From assembly GCA_006227965.1 (NCBI GenBank), contig SBFL01000364.1, forward strand, positions 1 to 10,682: 10,682 bases of DNA. Reading direction: 5' to 3'. Positions 1 to 7,023 of this stretch are shown in pieces. Origin of the DNA: Bacteroidota bacterium (GTDB taxonomy: Bacteria > Bacteroidota > Bacteroidia > Flavobacteriales > Flavobacteriaceae). The notes beneath the pieces were generated by a model that saw only the letters and a program-made list of their open reading frames with translations, was not told the DNA's origin and did no database searches. Position 1 is the stretch's first letter. Every line of letters starts with the position of its first letter. The position numbers and the translations under genes are program-made.

Positions 1-848
1 CTTCGGAAACGAACAATGGATTTCCTGTAGAAGTCTGCTGCACTCCCTGACGCCCAGGAAGTCCCAAAGCCCACACGGGGCTCGCGCTCGTTTAAAAGAA
101 AGGTGCTCCTGCGCGTATCGACGCTTTGTGTAAACAGGGCTATCCGGGTTTCCTCCCAAAGTTCCTGCCCCATCAGCATGGGAGAATTTGAGCAGACGCT
201 GAGTATTGGTCCGGAAATGGCCTGTGCCCAGTTGTAGGTGTCAGCAAACTGATCGGGGTCAATCTGCAAATGGGCCTGGAAACTGGTGTTGCAGCCTTCA
301 TACATGATCGAATCATGGTGAAGGTTGATCTCGTCCACTCCTTTTATATGGACTTCAAGGTCGCTCTTCCGTACTTTTTGGATGGCGTCGCTTAATATCT
401 TGTAGCGCTCCTTGGGCGTCATGTAGTCTTCAGAAAGGTAAAACGTGCTGATGGTGGGCAGGATTCCCGTTAGAATAACGTAATTGCCGTGTTTGTCGGC
501 TATCTCCTGTCCGTAATCCAGCAGGGTGTTCAGTTGACGGTGCATTTCTGAAAAGCAGGTTCCCTTCAGGGGCCGGGGGTCCAGATTGATCTCCAGGTTG
601 TAGAGGGTTAGTTCAGAAGTAAAATGGGGGTCTTTAATGTCTGCCAGGATTTCCATGGCTTTGTTAGAGGGTTCCCAGTTCTTGTTTACCAGGCAGAACT
701 CCTGCTCCGCGCCTATATGAATGGGCTCCTTGAGGAACATCCCTTTTTGCAGCATTTCTTCTAGTGCGTCAATGTCGGTCAGGAGGCGGTGAAAATAAAT
801 GCTGCGTTCCTCGACGGTTTCCAAGGGTTTCACGGTATGGGTCCCCAT
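1..848 (-). CDS. GCS2-family glutamate-cysteine ligase-like carboxylate-amine ligase (N-terminal part, runs off left edge)
   Basis: An open frame of 282 codons starts at the ATG at 848-846 and is still open at the window edge. An in-frame TAA lies 9 bases upstream of the ATG, so this is the earliest possible start; no clear Shine-Dalgarno is visible. The protein shows the features of the GCS2 (YbdK-like) ATP-dependent ligase family: IGAEQEFCLV at residues 45-54 (the GxExE nucleotide/metal motif), YNLEINLDPRP at 83-93, the SFQAHLQIDP strand at 189-198, and SNSPMLMG at 220-227. Family members join glutamate or a related acid to an amine such as cysteine, in the cytoplasm. In many Bacteroidota, relatives carry C-terminal CBS domains; that part would lie outside the window and is not seen here. 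Transcribed away from rnpA across a short shared gap. The family call is firm; the exact substrate is unknown. Confidence 0.85.
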   Translation of the reverse strand, partial: MGTHTVKPLETVEERSIYFHRLLTDIDALEEMLQKGMFLKEPIHIGAEQEFCLVNKNWEPSNKAMEILADIKDPHFTSELTLYNLEINLDPRPLKGTCFSEMHRQLNTLLDYGQEIADKHGNYVILTGILPTISTFYLSEDYMTPKERYKILSDAIQKVRKSDLEVHIKGVDEINLHHDSIMYEGCNTSFQAHLQIDPDQFADTYNWAQAISGPILSVCSNSPMLMGQELWEETRIALFTQSVDTRRSTFLLNEREPRVGFGTSWASGSAADFYRKSIVRFR

Positions 849-920
849 ATGAGATTATTTAAGGTTTGGCCGAAAGACAGCTATATCAGGGCAATTTAGA
901 GTCTGCCCCTGCCCTTTACT

Positions 921-934
921 ATGATAATTATCAT
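921..934. promoter_or_regulatory. 14-bp perfect palindrome in the divergent GCS2/rnpA gap (operator candidate)
   Basis: ATGATAATTATCAT reads the same on both strands and lies 72 bases before the GCS2-like gene start and 35 bases before the rnpA ATG. It resembles half of a Fur-type box (TGATAAT / ATTATCA) but with overlapping half-sites, so it is not the standard 7-1-7 arrangement. Placement between divergent genes suits an operator, but a chance palindrome in AT-rich DNA remains possible. Confidence 0.35.
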
Positions 935-958
935 TCAGGACAGCCCCTAATTTATTGC

Positions 959-966
959 TATTTTTG
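959..966 (+). promoter_or_regulatory. Candidate Bacteroidota -7 box before rnpA
   Basis: TATTTTTG matches the Bacteroidota -7 consensus TAnnTTTG exactly and ends 3 bases before the rnpA ATG at 970. No TTTG or TTG is seen at the usual -33 distance. If used, transcription would begin at or next to the start codon, giving a leaderless or nearly leaderless mRNA. Taken alone, an 8-base match is weak evidence. Confidence 0.25.
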
Positions 967-969
967 GAC

Positions 970-1362
970 ATGCCCTCCTATCGGTTTCCTAAGAATGAAA
1001 GTTTGTCCAGCAAAAAGCTCTGGCAAGAGGTGTTCAGTAAGGGTACCCGGCTAAAGGCCTTCCCTTTGGTTCTTCAGTACCACAAGTGTCCCCTTCCGGA
1101 GAATGTGCCGGTACAGGCCGGGTTCGCCGTTCCCAAGAAATCCTTTGGGAAGGCTGTTGACAGGAACCGTATAAAACGGCTGATGCGGGAGGCCTACCGC
1201 ATGGAAAAGCCCGGGTTTTTTAACAATATAGAAGGGAGCTATGCGTTCGTATTTTTATACCTTGGGAAGGAAATGCCCGATTTCCCTGATGTTTCCCGGG
1301 CTGTGAAATCACTCCTCAAAAATTTCAACGAACATGAACATGAAGAAGCTGTTGAGAAATAA
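970..1362 (+). CDS. rnpA: Ribonuclease P protein component
   Basis: This 130-residue protein is the protein subunit of ribonuclease P, which binds the RnpB RNA and helps remove 5' leaders from precursor tRNAs in the cytoplasm. The diagnostic RNR signature is clear: AVDRNRIKRLMREAYR at residues 62-77, preceded by the GFAVPKKSFGK strand at 51-61. The N-terminus (MPSYRFPKNESL...) resembles the usual flavobacterial RnpA start with a YPKKE-like segment, so the ATG at 970 is preferred over an in-frame TTG at 955. Its last 29 bases overlap the following protease gene, which points to cotranscription and coupled translation. rpmH, often placed before rnpA in other bacteria, is absent; the upstream neighbour is divergent and unrelated. 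The 3' end is rich in Glu and His (NEHEHEEAVEK), probably a disordered tail. Confidence 0.95.
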   Translation: MPSYRFPKNESLSSKKLWQEVFSKGTRLKAFPLVLQYHKCPLPENVPVQAGFAVPKKSFGKAVDRNRIKRLMREAYRMEKPGFFNNIEGSYAFVFLYLGKEMPDFPDVSRAVKSLLKNFNEHEHEEAVEK

Positions 1363-2968
1363 TCTCATAATTCCATTGCTGGCCGCGGGGGTCTTTCTGA
1401 CTGCCACCAGTTTTAAGGGTGATTTTTTTGAGATCGCCAAACAGATAGAAATATTCACCACTCTTTTCAAAGAGCTGAATATGAATTATGTGGATGAGAC
1501 CAATCCGGCCGAGCTTATGGATACCGCCATAAAGGGCATGCTGGACGATCTGGACCCCTATACACAGTTCCTCAACGAACAGGATGTGGAGGCCTTCAAG
1601 ATCAACAATGCCGGAGAATATTCCGGAATAGGGGCCCTTGTTCGTTCTTATGAGGACAAACTGGTTGTAGTGGAGCCCTACAAGGGGTATCCGGCCGATC
1701 AGGCCGGGCTCAAGGCCGGGGATGAAATCATCCGGATCGGGGGAATTGAGGTTTCAGATTTCAAGGACGACGCCACCGAACTGTTAAAAGGGGCTGACAA
1801 ATCCACTGTTGAGGTTGCCTACCGGCGCAGGGGCGTTGTTGCCACGACAACCGTTGCGCGTGGTGCGATAGAAATCGACGCCGTGCCCTTTTACCGGTTG
1901 GCTGATGACAGGACCGGCTATATTGTGCTGTCCAGGTTCAACGCCAAGGCCAGCGAACAAACCCGGGATGCCATTCAGGAACTCAAGGGCCAGGGCGCTG
2001 AAAGGATGATCCTGGATTTAAGGGGAAATCCCGGTGGCTTGCTTTCAGAAGCCATCAACGTGACCAACCTCTTTGTTCCCAAGGGAGAGCTTATTGTAAC
2101 CACCAAATCCAAGGTAAAAAAATTCAATCAGGAATATAAAACCCGGAACCAGCCCCTTGACACTGAAATCCCCCTGGTGGTCCTGATCAATGGACAAAGT
2201 GCCTCGGCAAGCGAAATTGTATCCGGGGGCCTGCAGGACCTGGACCGCGCAGTAATAATGGGGGCGCGGAGTTTTGGGAAGGGACTGGTACAGAGGCCTC
2301 TTAAACTCACCTATGGCACCCAGCTCAAGGTTACCATAAGCCGGTACTACACCCCTTCGGGCCGCTGTATACAGGCGCTGGACTACTGGAACCGGGACGA
2401 CGACGGGAATGCTGTGAGAAACACCCGGTTCCAGGAGTTCCGAACCCGCAACGGTCGGGCGGTAACGGACGCAGGTGGCGTGATGCCGGATATCGAGATC
2501 CGGGAACTCACCTCAAACGGCCTTATTGATGCCCTGCAGCGGAACCAGCTTGTTTTTGATTTTGCCACTGATTACTATTACCGGAACGAACATCCGGATG
2601 TTTCAGAATTTGCCCTCAGCTCCGGCGCACTGAACAACTTCCATGATTTTGTCGCAAAGAGCGATTTTTCCTTTGAGACCAACACGGAAAAATCGTTGAA
2701 GGATGCGCTCACAAGGCGGGAAGATGTCGTATTCACCGAAGAGATCGAAGCTGATTTCAGGTCACTGCTCGCGGCGGTTGAAAAACAGAAAATGGAAGCG
2801 CTGAAGCTACATTCCGTGGAAATACGCAAATTGCTTGAAGACGAGATCATCAAACGGTATTTTTACCGGGAAGGGCTTTTTGAGTATTACCTGGACCACG
2901 ACCCTTCGATCCTGGCAGCACGTGAACTGCTTTCAAACTCTGCCAAATACCGGGAAACCCTTCAATAA
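1334..2968 (+). CDS. S41 family C-terminal processing peptidase (Ctp/Tsp type), exported
   Basis: This 544-residue serine protease of the envelope cleaves proteins near their C-termini. An N-terminal basic stretch and hydrophobic segment (about residues 4-25) form a signal peptide or anchor. The family segment DDLDPYTQFL is at 71-80, a PDZ domain covers about 95-175 (GLKAGDEIIRIGG at 125-137), and the protease core spans about 190-400. By alignment with E. coli Tsp (Ser430/Lys455) the catalytic dyad is Ser291 in SASASEI and Lys316 in SFGKG, with the same 25-residue spacing. Residues 400-544 are a charged, mostly helical extension. There are two possible starts, ATG at 1334 or 1340 (MKKLLRNN); both lie inside the end of rnpA, so translation is probably coupled. 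Its length lies between CtpA (~400) and Tsp (~680), so no gene symbol is given. Substrates are unknown. A 6-base gap separates it from the next gene. Confidence 0.93.
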   Translation: MNMKKLLRNNLIIPLLAAGVFLTATSFKGDFFEIAKQIEIFTTLFKELNMNYVDETNPAELMDTAIKGMLDDLDPYTQFLNEQDVEAFKINNAGEYSGIGALVRSYEDKLVVVEPYKGYPADQAGLKAGDEIIRIGGIEVSDFKDDATELLKGADKSTVEVAYRRRGVVATTTVARGAIEIDAVPFYRLADDRTGYIVLSRFNAKASEQTRDAIQELKGQGAERMILDLRGNPGGLLSEAINVTNLFVPKGELIVTTKSKVKKFNQEYKTRNQPLDTEIPLVVLINGQSASASEIVSGGLQDLDRAVIMGARSFGKGLVQRPLKLTYGTQLKVTISRYYTPSGRCIQALDYWNRDDDGNAVRNTRFQEFRTRNGRAVTDAGGVMPDIEIRELTSNGLIDALQRNQLVFDFATDYYYRNEHPDVSEFALSSGALNNFHDFVAKSDFSFETNTEKSLKDALTRREDVVFTEEIEADFRSLLAAVEKQKMEALKLHSVEIRKLLEDEIIKRYFYREGLFEYYLDHDPSILAARELLSNSAKYRETLQ

Positions 2969-2974
2969 CCCCCA

Positions 2975-3925
2975 ATGGTAATGAGGATTATCGGCGTCCT
3001 GTTTTTTGGTCTTTTTGTCGCCGGGCCGGCAATCGGGCAGAATAGAGGTCCCTCGGCTGTGGCGGTGGAGCTGCTGGTTCTGGGAACGGTACAGGACGGC
3101 GGGGCACCGCATATGGGATGCTGGAAGTCCTGTTGTGCGCCCCTATACGAAAACCCGGACCCTGCCCGGAAAGTGGTCTCCCTCGGGCTGTTGGACATTC
3201 CGGAATCCAGGATGTACCTTCTGGAAGCTACCCCGGATCTTCCCAGTCAAATAGGGCACCTGCGCCGGGAGGCCCCTTTTGAGGCGTCAAAGGCGCCGGA
3301 TGGCATCTTCCTTACCCATGCCCACATCGGGCATTATACCGGTCTGATGTTCCTGGGGAGAGAAGCCATGAATGCCCGCGAAGTGCCTGTATACGGCCTT
3401 CCTCGCATGCTGGAATTCCTCGGTGGTAATGGGCCCTGGGACCAGCTGGTCCGGCTGGGGAACGTCCAATTGAAACCCGCCTCCGAAATATCTCCGGTAA
3501 GGCTCTCTGACCGTTTGGAAATCCTGCCTGTCCTCGTCCCTCACAGGGATGAGTACTCAGAAACCGCTGGGTATATGATTAAGGGGCCCTCCAGGACGGC
3601 AATCTTTATTCCGGACATTGATAAATGGGGTCAGTGGGAGTTTTCCCTTGAAAAGATACTCTCCGAAGTGGACCTGGCGTTCCTGGACGCTACTTTTTAC
3701 GATGCTGCGGAGATCGGATACCGCGACATGAGCGAAATACCACATCCTTTCGTTGTGGAGTCTATGTCTCTGATGGACAGCCTGCCTGAATCATTGAGGA
3801 ACAAAGTCTACTTTATCCACATGAACCACACCAATCCGCTTCTCAACCCTAACAGTCCGGAATCAAAAACCGTGGAGGGCGCCGGTTACCACGTCGCCCG
3901 TATTGGGGACAGGTTCAAACTCTGA
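2975..3925 (+). CDS. Secreted PqqB-like metallo-beta-lactamase-fold protein
   Basis: This 316-residue protein resembles PqqB, a metallo-beta-lactamase-fold protein of PQQ biosynthesis. The N-terminal segment LVLGTVQDGGAPHMGC (34-49) followed by Cys53-Cys54 parallels the PqqB glycine- and cysteine-rich start. Candidate metal residues are His115, His117 and His120 in THAHIGHYTGL, His190 in LVPHRDE, Asp214 in FIPDID, and His282/His285 in IHMNHTNP. The usual HxHxDH Asp is Gly119 here. Unlike cytoplasmic PqqB, it starts with a clear signal peptide (hydrophobic residues 4-20, likely cut near AIG-QN), so it should act in the periplasm or outside. Two starts are close, ATG at 2975 or 2981 (MRIIG). 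It sits 6 bases after the protease and 3 before the kinase-like gene. A PQQ dehydrogenase lies two genes downstream, but no pqqA, C, D or E is in the window, so a role in PQQ synthesis is not shown. Confidence 0.82.
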   Translation: MVMRIIGVLFFGLFVAGPAIGQNRGPSAVAVELLVLGTVQDGGAPHMGCWKSCCAPLYENPDPARKVVSLGLLDIPESRMYLLEATPDLPSQIGHLRREAPFEASKAPDGIFLTHAHIGHYTGLMFLGREAMNAREVPVYGLPRMLEFLGGNGPWDQLVRLGNVQLKPASEISPVRLSDRLEILPVLVPHRDEYSETAGYMIKGPSRTAIFIPDIDKWGQWEFSLEKILSEVDLAFLDATFYDAAEIGYRDMSEIPHPFVVESMSLMDSLPESLRNKVYFIHMNHTNPLLNPNSPESKTVEGAGYHVARIGDRFKL

Positions 3926-3928
3926 TCC

Positions 3929-4795
3929 ATGGTTGGCTCCGATCTGAAAACCGCGCTGGAGAATGCGTTTCGTTTGAAAATTCGGAAAATGCGCCCCGTC
4001 GGAGGAGGAGATATCGCCAGGGCATACCTGTTGGATACCGCCAGAGGGCCTGTATTCGCCAAACTGCTTGAAAAAGATGAGGGCCTGGATATGCTTATGG
4101 CTGAAAAGGAGGGGTTGATTGCTATATCCCAAACGAACACCCTTAGTGTGCCCGAGGTTCTGGGTTGTGAGCGCACAGAGTCTGGAAGCTGCCTCCTGCT
4201 CGAGTATATCCCGGCCGCAGCGGAATCCCGTTCCTCCTCAGAGGACCTTGGAAGAGGTCTGGCCAGAATGCATCAGGTTGCCGGCCCTTCTTTTGGGTGG
4301 CATCAGCCTAATTATATCGGCCGCCTGCCCCAGGAAAATTCCGAGACCCGGGATTGGGCCTCCTTTTATGTCAATCGCCGGCTCATCCCACAGTACGAAA
4401 TGGCCCGTTTAGGCAGGTTGCTCTCGCCTGCAGAAATTCCGGATACCGCTCTGATGGCGTCCCGGGTATCCTGCTTTGTTGCGGACGTACGCCCCTCCCT
4501 TTTGCATGGGGATCTGTGGGGCGGAAATTACCTTATCTCAACTCGTGGCACACCCTATCTCATTGACCCCGCCACCTATTACGGGCACTCGGAAGTAGAT
4601 TTGGCCATGTCGCTGCTTTTTGGTGGTTTCTCAAAAGCGTTTTACGCTGCCTACTTTGAGATTGTCCCGAAACAGCCTGGTTTTGAGCTGCGGGTGAAGC
4701 TGTATCAGCTATATTACCTGCTGGTGCACCTGAACCTTTTTGGACGCTCGTATTACTCTTCGGTAAGAACCCTCAGTTCTGAGCTTTTCGATTGA
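3929..4795 (+). CDS. Fructosamine kinase / ketosamine-3-kinase family protein
   Basis: This 288-residue protein belongs to the fructosamine kinase family (protein-kinase-like fold), cytoplasmic enzymes that phosphorylate sugar-amine adducts such as ketosamines so that they break down. The sequence shows the P-loop-like VGGGDIARAYLL (24-35), the ATP-binding Lys45 in FAKLLEKDEG, Glu60 in AEKEG, the hinge segment LLLEYI (89-94), the catalytic loop LLHGDLWGGN (191-200) and the metal-binding LIDPATYYGH (211-220) with SEVDLAM next to it. All expected catalytic residues are present, so it is probably active. The P-loop lacks the Cys that gives redox control in some FN3K proteins. The gene starts 3 bases after the PqqB-like stop (TGATCCATG), so the two are very likely cotranslated. 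The low-molecular-weight phosphatase often found beside bacterial homologues is not present. The natural substrate is unknown. Confidence 0.88.
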   Translation: MVGSDLKTALENAFRLKIRKMRPVGGGDIARAYLLDTARGPVFAKLLEKDEGLDMLMAEKEGLIAISQTNTLSVPEVLGCERTESGSCLLLEYIPAAAESRSSSEDLGRGLARMHQVAGPSFGWHQPNYIGRLPQENSETRDWASFYVNRRLIPQYEMARLGRLLSPAEIPDTALMASRVSCFVADVRPSLLHGDLWGGNYLISTRGTPYLIDPATYYGHSEVDLAMSLLFGGFSKAFYAAYFEIVPKQPGFELRVKLYQLYYLLVHLNLFGRSYYSSVRTLSSELFD

Positions 4796-4802
4796 ACCGC
4801 CA

Positions 4803-4836
4803 TTTCTGGATATCCCGTCGGATTTTTCTACATTTA
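4803..4836 (+). promoter_or_regulatory. Possible promoter before the PQQ dehydrogenase
   Basis: The 66-base gap before the PQQ dehydrogenase is the largest within this rightward run. It holds TACATTTA (4829-4836), one base off the TAnnTTTG -7 box, with TTTC (4803-4806) at 22 bases upstream as a poor -33 element. If real, the dehydrogenase and the following oxidoreductase could be expressed separately from the rnpA group. Evidence is weak. Confidence 0.25.
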
Positions 4837-4861
4837 ATAGTCTGTATCAGATTTTAAAACG

Positions 4862-7018
4862 ATGTCCAAAATCCTCCTTTACCGGGTGCTTTCTATAATC
4901 GTCTCCGGGTTTGTGCTTGCCTGTAGCCAGGAGAAGGCCATTCCTGATATAGCCTCGGATCCCCTCTATAATAGCTGGAGCCACTACCTGGGAGATCCGG
5001 GACGCACGCACTTCAGCAACCTTGAGGAGTTTACCCCAGAAAATGTCGGCGGCCTTTCGGTGGCGTGGGAACACGAGCTGCCTGATTTTGGACAAATGCA
5101 AATGAATCCCATTGTTGTTGGCGACGTGTTGTACGGGGTCTCAGCGGCCTTGAGGGCCTTTGCCCTGGACGCCCGTACAGGAGAACGCATCTGGATTGTT
5201 GGAGATTCCCTGAAGGTGTATCATTCAACGAGCCGGGGGGTTGCGTATTGGGAAGCAGGCGAAGACAAACGAATCCTGTACACCCTGGGATCAGATCTGT
5301 GGTGCCTTAACGCCCAGACCGGAGAACCCGTTGCTTCCTTTGGGGAAGGGGGCAGAATAGATCTGAGATCTGCCATGCCGGCTTCTGCCCGAAACAAGTT
5401 TGTGATTTCCAACACCCCGGGAACCATCTTTAGGGATCTGATTATCATGCCCCTGCGGGTTTCCGAAAGCGTCGGTGCTGCCCCGGGGGATATCATGGCG
5501 TTTAATGTTCGCACCGGAGAACTTGTCTGGGTTTTTCATACCATCCCGCACCCGGCAGAGGTGGGTTATGGCAGCTGGGAAAATCCCGGCACCTATCTGA
5601 ACGAGCTGGTGGGAGCGGCAAACAACTGGGCAGGGATGGCTCTGGACCCGGAGCGGGAGATCCTCTATGCGCCAACAGGGTCTGCGGCCCCGGATTTTTA
5701 TGGCGGCATTCGCCGGGGAATGAACCTGTTTTCCGATTGCCTGCTGGCCCTGGATGCCAATACAGGAAAGCGGCTCTGGCATTTTCAGTTCGTGCACCAC
5801 GACCTTTGGGACCGGGACCCCCCTGCGCCCCCCACTCTGCTCACTGTTGAGCGGCATGGGCAAAAAATACCGGCCGTCGCCCAGGTTACCAAGCAGGGTT
5901 ACATCTTTGTTTTCAATAGGGTAACGGGGGAGCCGCTTTTCGAGATCCGGGAAGAGAAGGTGCCGGCCTCTGAGCTCTTCGGGGAACAGGCCTGGCCGTT
6001 CCAGCCAATCCCGGTTAAGCCTCTTCCTTTTGCCAGGCAGTCCCAGGACCTGACAGACGCCGATCTCAGTCCGTTTGCGCCTCGGAAAGACTCCCTGCTC
6101 CAACGCTTCCAAAAAATGGATAAGAGGCGTTTTGCGCCTCCTGGTCTCGAGCCCGTACTTTTCCTTCCCGGTTTTGATGGTGGGGCTGAATGGGGAGGGG
6201 CAGGAGCAGATCCGGATCGGGGCATCCTGTATGTGAATTCCAACGAGATGCCCTGGATTCTCCAAATGCGGGAAACACCCGCTCTTGATAGGGATATTTC
6301 AGCGGGTGAGGGTGTCTACCGAAAATTCTGCATGATGTGCCATCAATCAGGACGGGAAGGATTAACAGCCAGCGGGTATCCTTCTCTGGTTGGCATTGGT
6401 TCCCGTCTTTCTGAAGGTGAAATCCTCAGCAGGATTTCCAATGGAAAAGGAATGATGCCCGCTTTTCCGCAAATTGGTGAGGAGGATAAAAAAGCACTGC
6501 TAACCTTCCTGCTGGAAGAGGATGCGCCTTCTGGAACTCCCGGGGAAACCCGGGCAAAACAGGGTGTAACAAAAGCCTCGGGAAGCGCGGATGTGCTTCC
6601 TTACCAGTTCATGGGGTACACCAAATTCCTGGACAGCAACGGACATCCCGCGATTGCCCCGCCCTGGGGAACCCTTCATGCTATTGACCTGAACTCCGGA
6701 GAATACCTTTGGAGTATTCCCCTGGGCGATACCCCTGGGCTGCAGACAGAAGGCTCCCTTCCCACGGGGACTGAAAATTATGGAGGTCCGGCTGTTACCA
6801 AAAACGGACTTTTGTTTATTGCTGCAACCAAAGACGGCTATTTCAGGGCTTTCAGCCGGGATACCGGGGAATTGCTTTGGGAATACAAACTTCCGGCTGC
6901 CGCTTTTGCCACACCTGCACTTTACGAGGTTGGCGGAAAACAGTACATTGCTATTGCCTGTGGGGGTGAGAAGCTGGGTACTTCAAAAGGAAATAAGATT
7001 ATCGCATTTAGTCTGTAA
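4862..7018 (+). CDS. PQQ-dependent dehydrogenase lipoprotein with an inserted cytochrome c domain
   Basis: This 718-residue quinoprotein of the glucose-dehydrogenase-like group oxidises a sugar or alcohol with PQQ and passes electrons to haem c. The N-terminus is a lipoprotein signal (hydrophobic to residue 20, lipobox FVLA-Cys21), so it is anchored in the cell envelope. Beta-propeller repeats of the xALDxxTGxxxW type occur from about residue 38 to 460 (ALDARTGERIW 101-111, AFNVRTGELVW 213-223, ALDANTGKRLW 296-306). HHDLWDRDPPAP at 312-323 corresponds to HHDLWDMD in membrane glucose dehydrogenases, the catalytic-Asp region. A class I cytochrome c domain is inserted at about 476-555: CMMCH at 490-494, with Met531 or Met532 in KGMMPAFP as axial ligand. 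A Gly/Ser/Thr-rich linker (555-578) follows, and the propeller resumes and closes at 580-718 (AIDLNSGEYLW, AFSRDTGELLW). The next gene starts 5 bases after its stop. The substrate is not determinable from sequence. Confidence 0.92.
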   Translation: MSKILLYRVLSIIVSGFVLACSQEKAIPDIASDPLYNSWSHYLGDPGRTHFSNLEEFTPENVGGLSVAWEHELPDFGQMQMNPIVVGDVLYGVSAALRAFALDARTGERIWIVGDSLKVYHSTSRGVAYWEAGEDKRILYTLGSDLWCLNAQTGEPVASFGEGGRIDLRSAMPASARNKFVISNTPGTIFRDLIIMPLRVSESVGAAPGDIMAFNVRTGELVWVFHTIPHPAEVGYGSWENPGTYLNELVGAANNWAGMALDPEREILYAPTGSAAPDFYGGIRRGMNLFSDCLLALDANTGKRLWHFQFVHHDLWDRDPPAPPTLLTVERHGQKIPAVAQVTKQGYIFVFNRVTGEPLFEIREEKVPASELFGEQAWPFQPIPVKPLPFARQSQDLTDADLSPFAPRKDSLLQRFQKMDKRRFAPPGLEPVLFLPGFDGGAEWGGAGADPDRGILYVNSNEMPWILQMRETPALDRDISAGEGVYRKFCMMCHQSGREGLTASGYPSLVGIGSRLSEGEILSRISNGKGMMPAFPQIGEEDKKALLTFLLEEDAPSGTPGETRAKQGVTKASGSADVLPYQFMGYTKFLDSNGHPAIAPPWGTLHAIDLNSGEYLWSIPLGDTPGLQTEGSLPTGTENYGGPAVTKNGLLFIAATKDGYFRAFSRDTGELLWEYKLPAAAFATPALYEVGGKQYIAIACGGEKLGTSKGNKIIAFSL

Positions 7019-7023
7019 AAACG

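Noticed and set aside
955..969. Earlier TTG start for rnpA, adding five residues
   Set aside because: The ATG at 970 gives the usual RnpA N-terminus, and the TTG extension (MLFLD) has no family support.
4808..4815. GGATATCC palindrome before the PQQ dehydrogenase
   Set aside because: Eight bases with no flanking symmetry is expected by chance in a window of this size.
5291..6265. Long open frame (324 codons) on the minus strand inside the PQQ dehydrogenase gene
   Set aside because: The plus-strand frame has clear propeller, lipobox and haem motifs; the antisense product is Arg/Pro/Gly-rich without any recognisable domain, as expected for a shadow of GC-biased codons.
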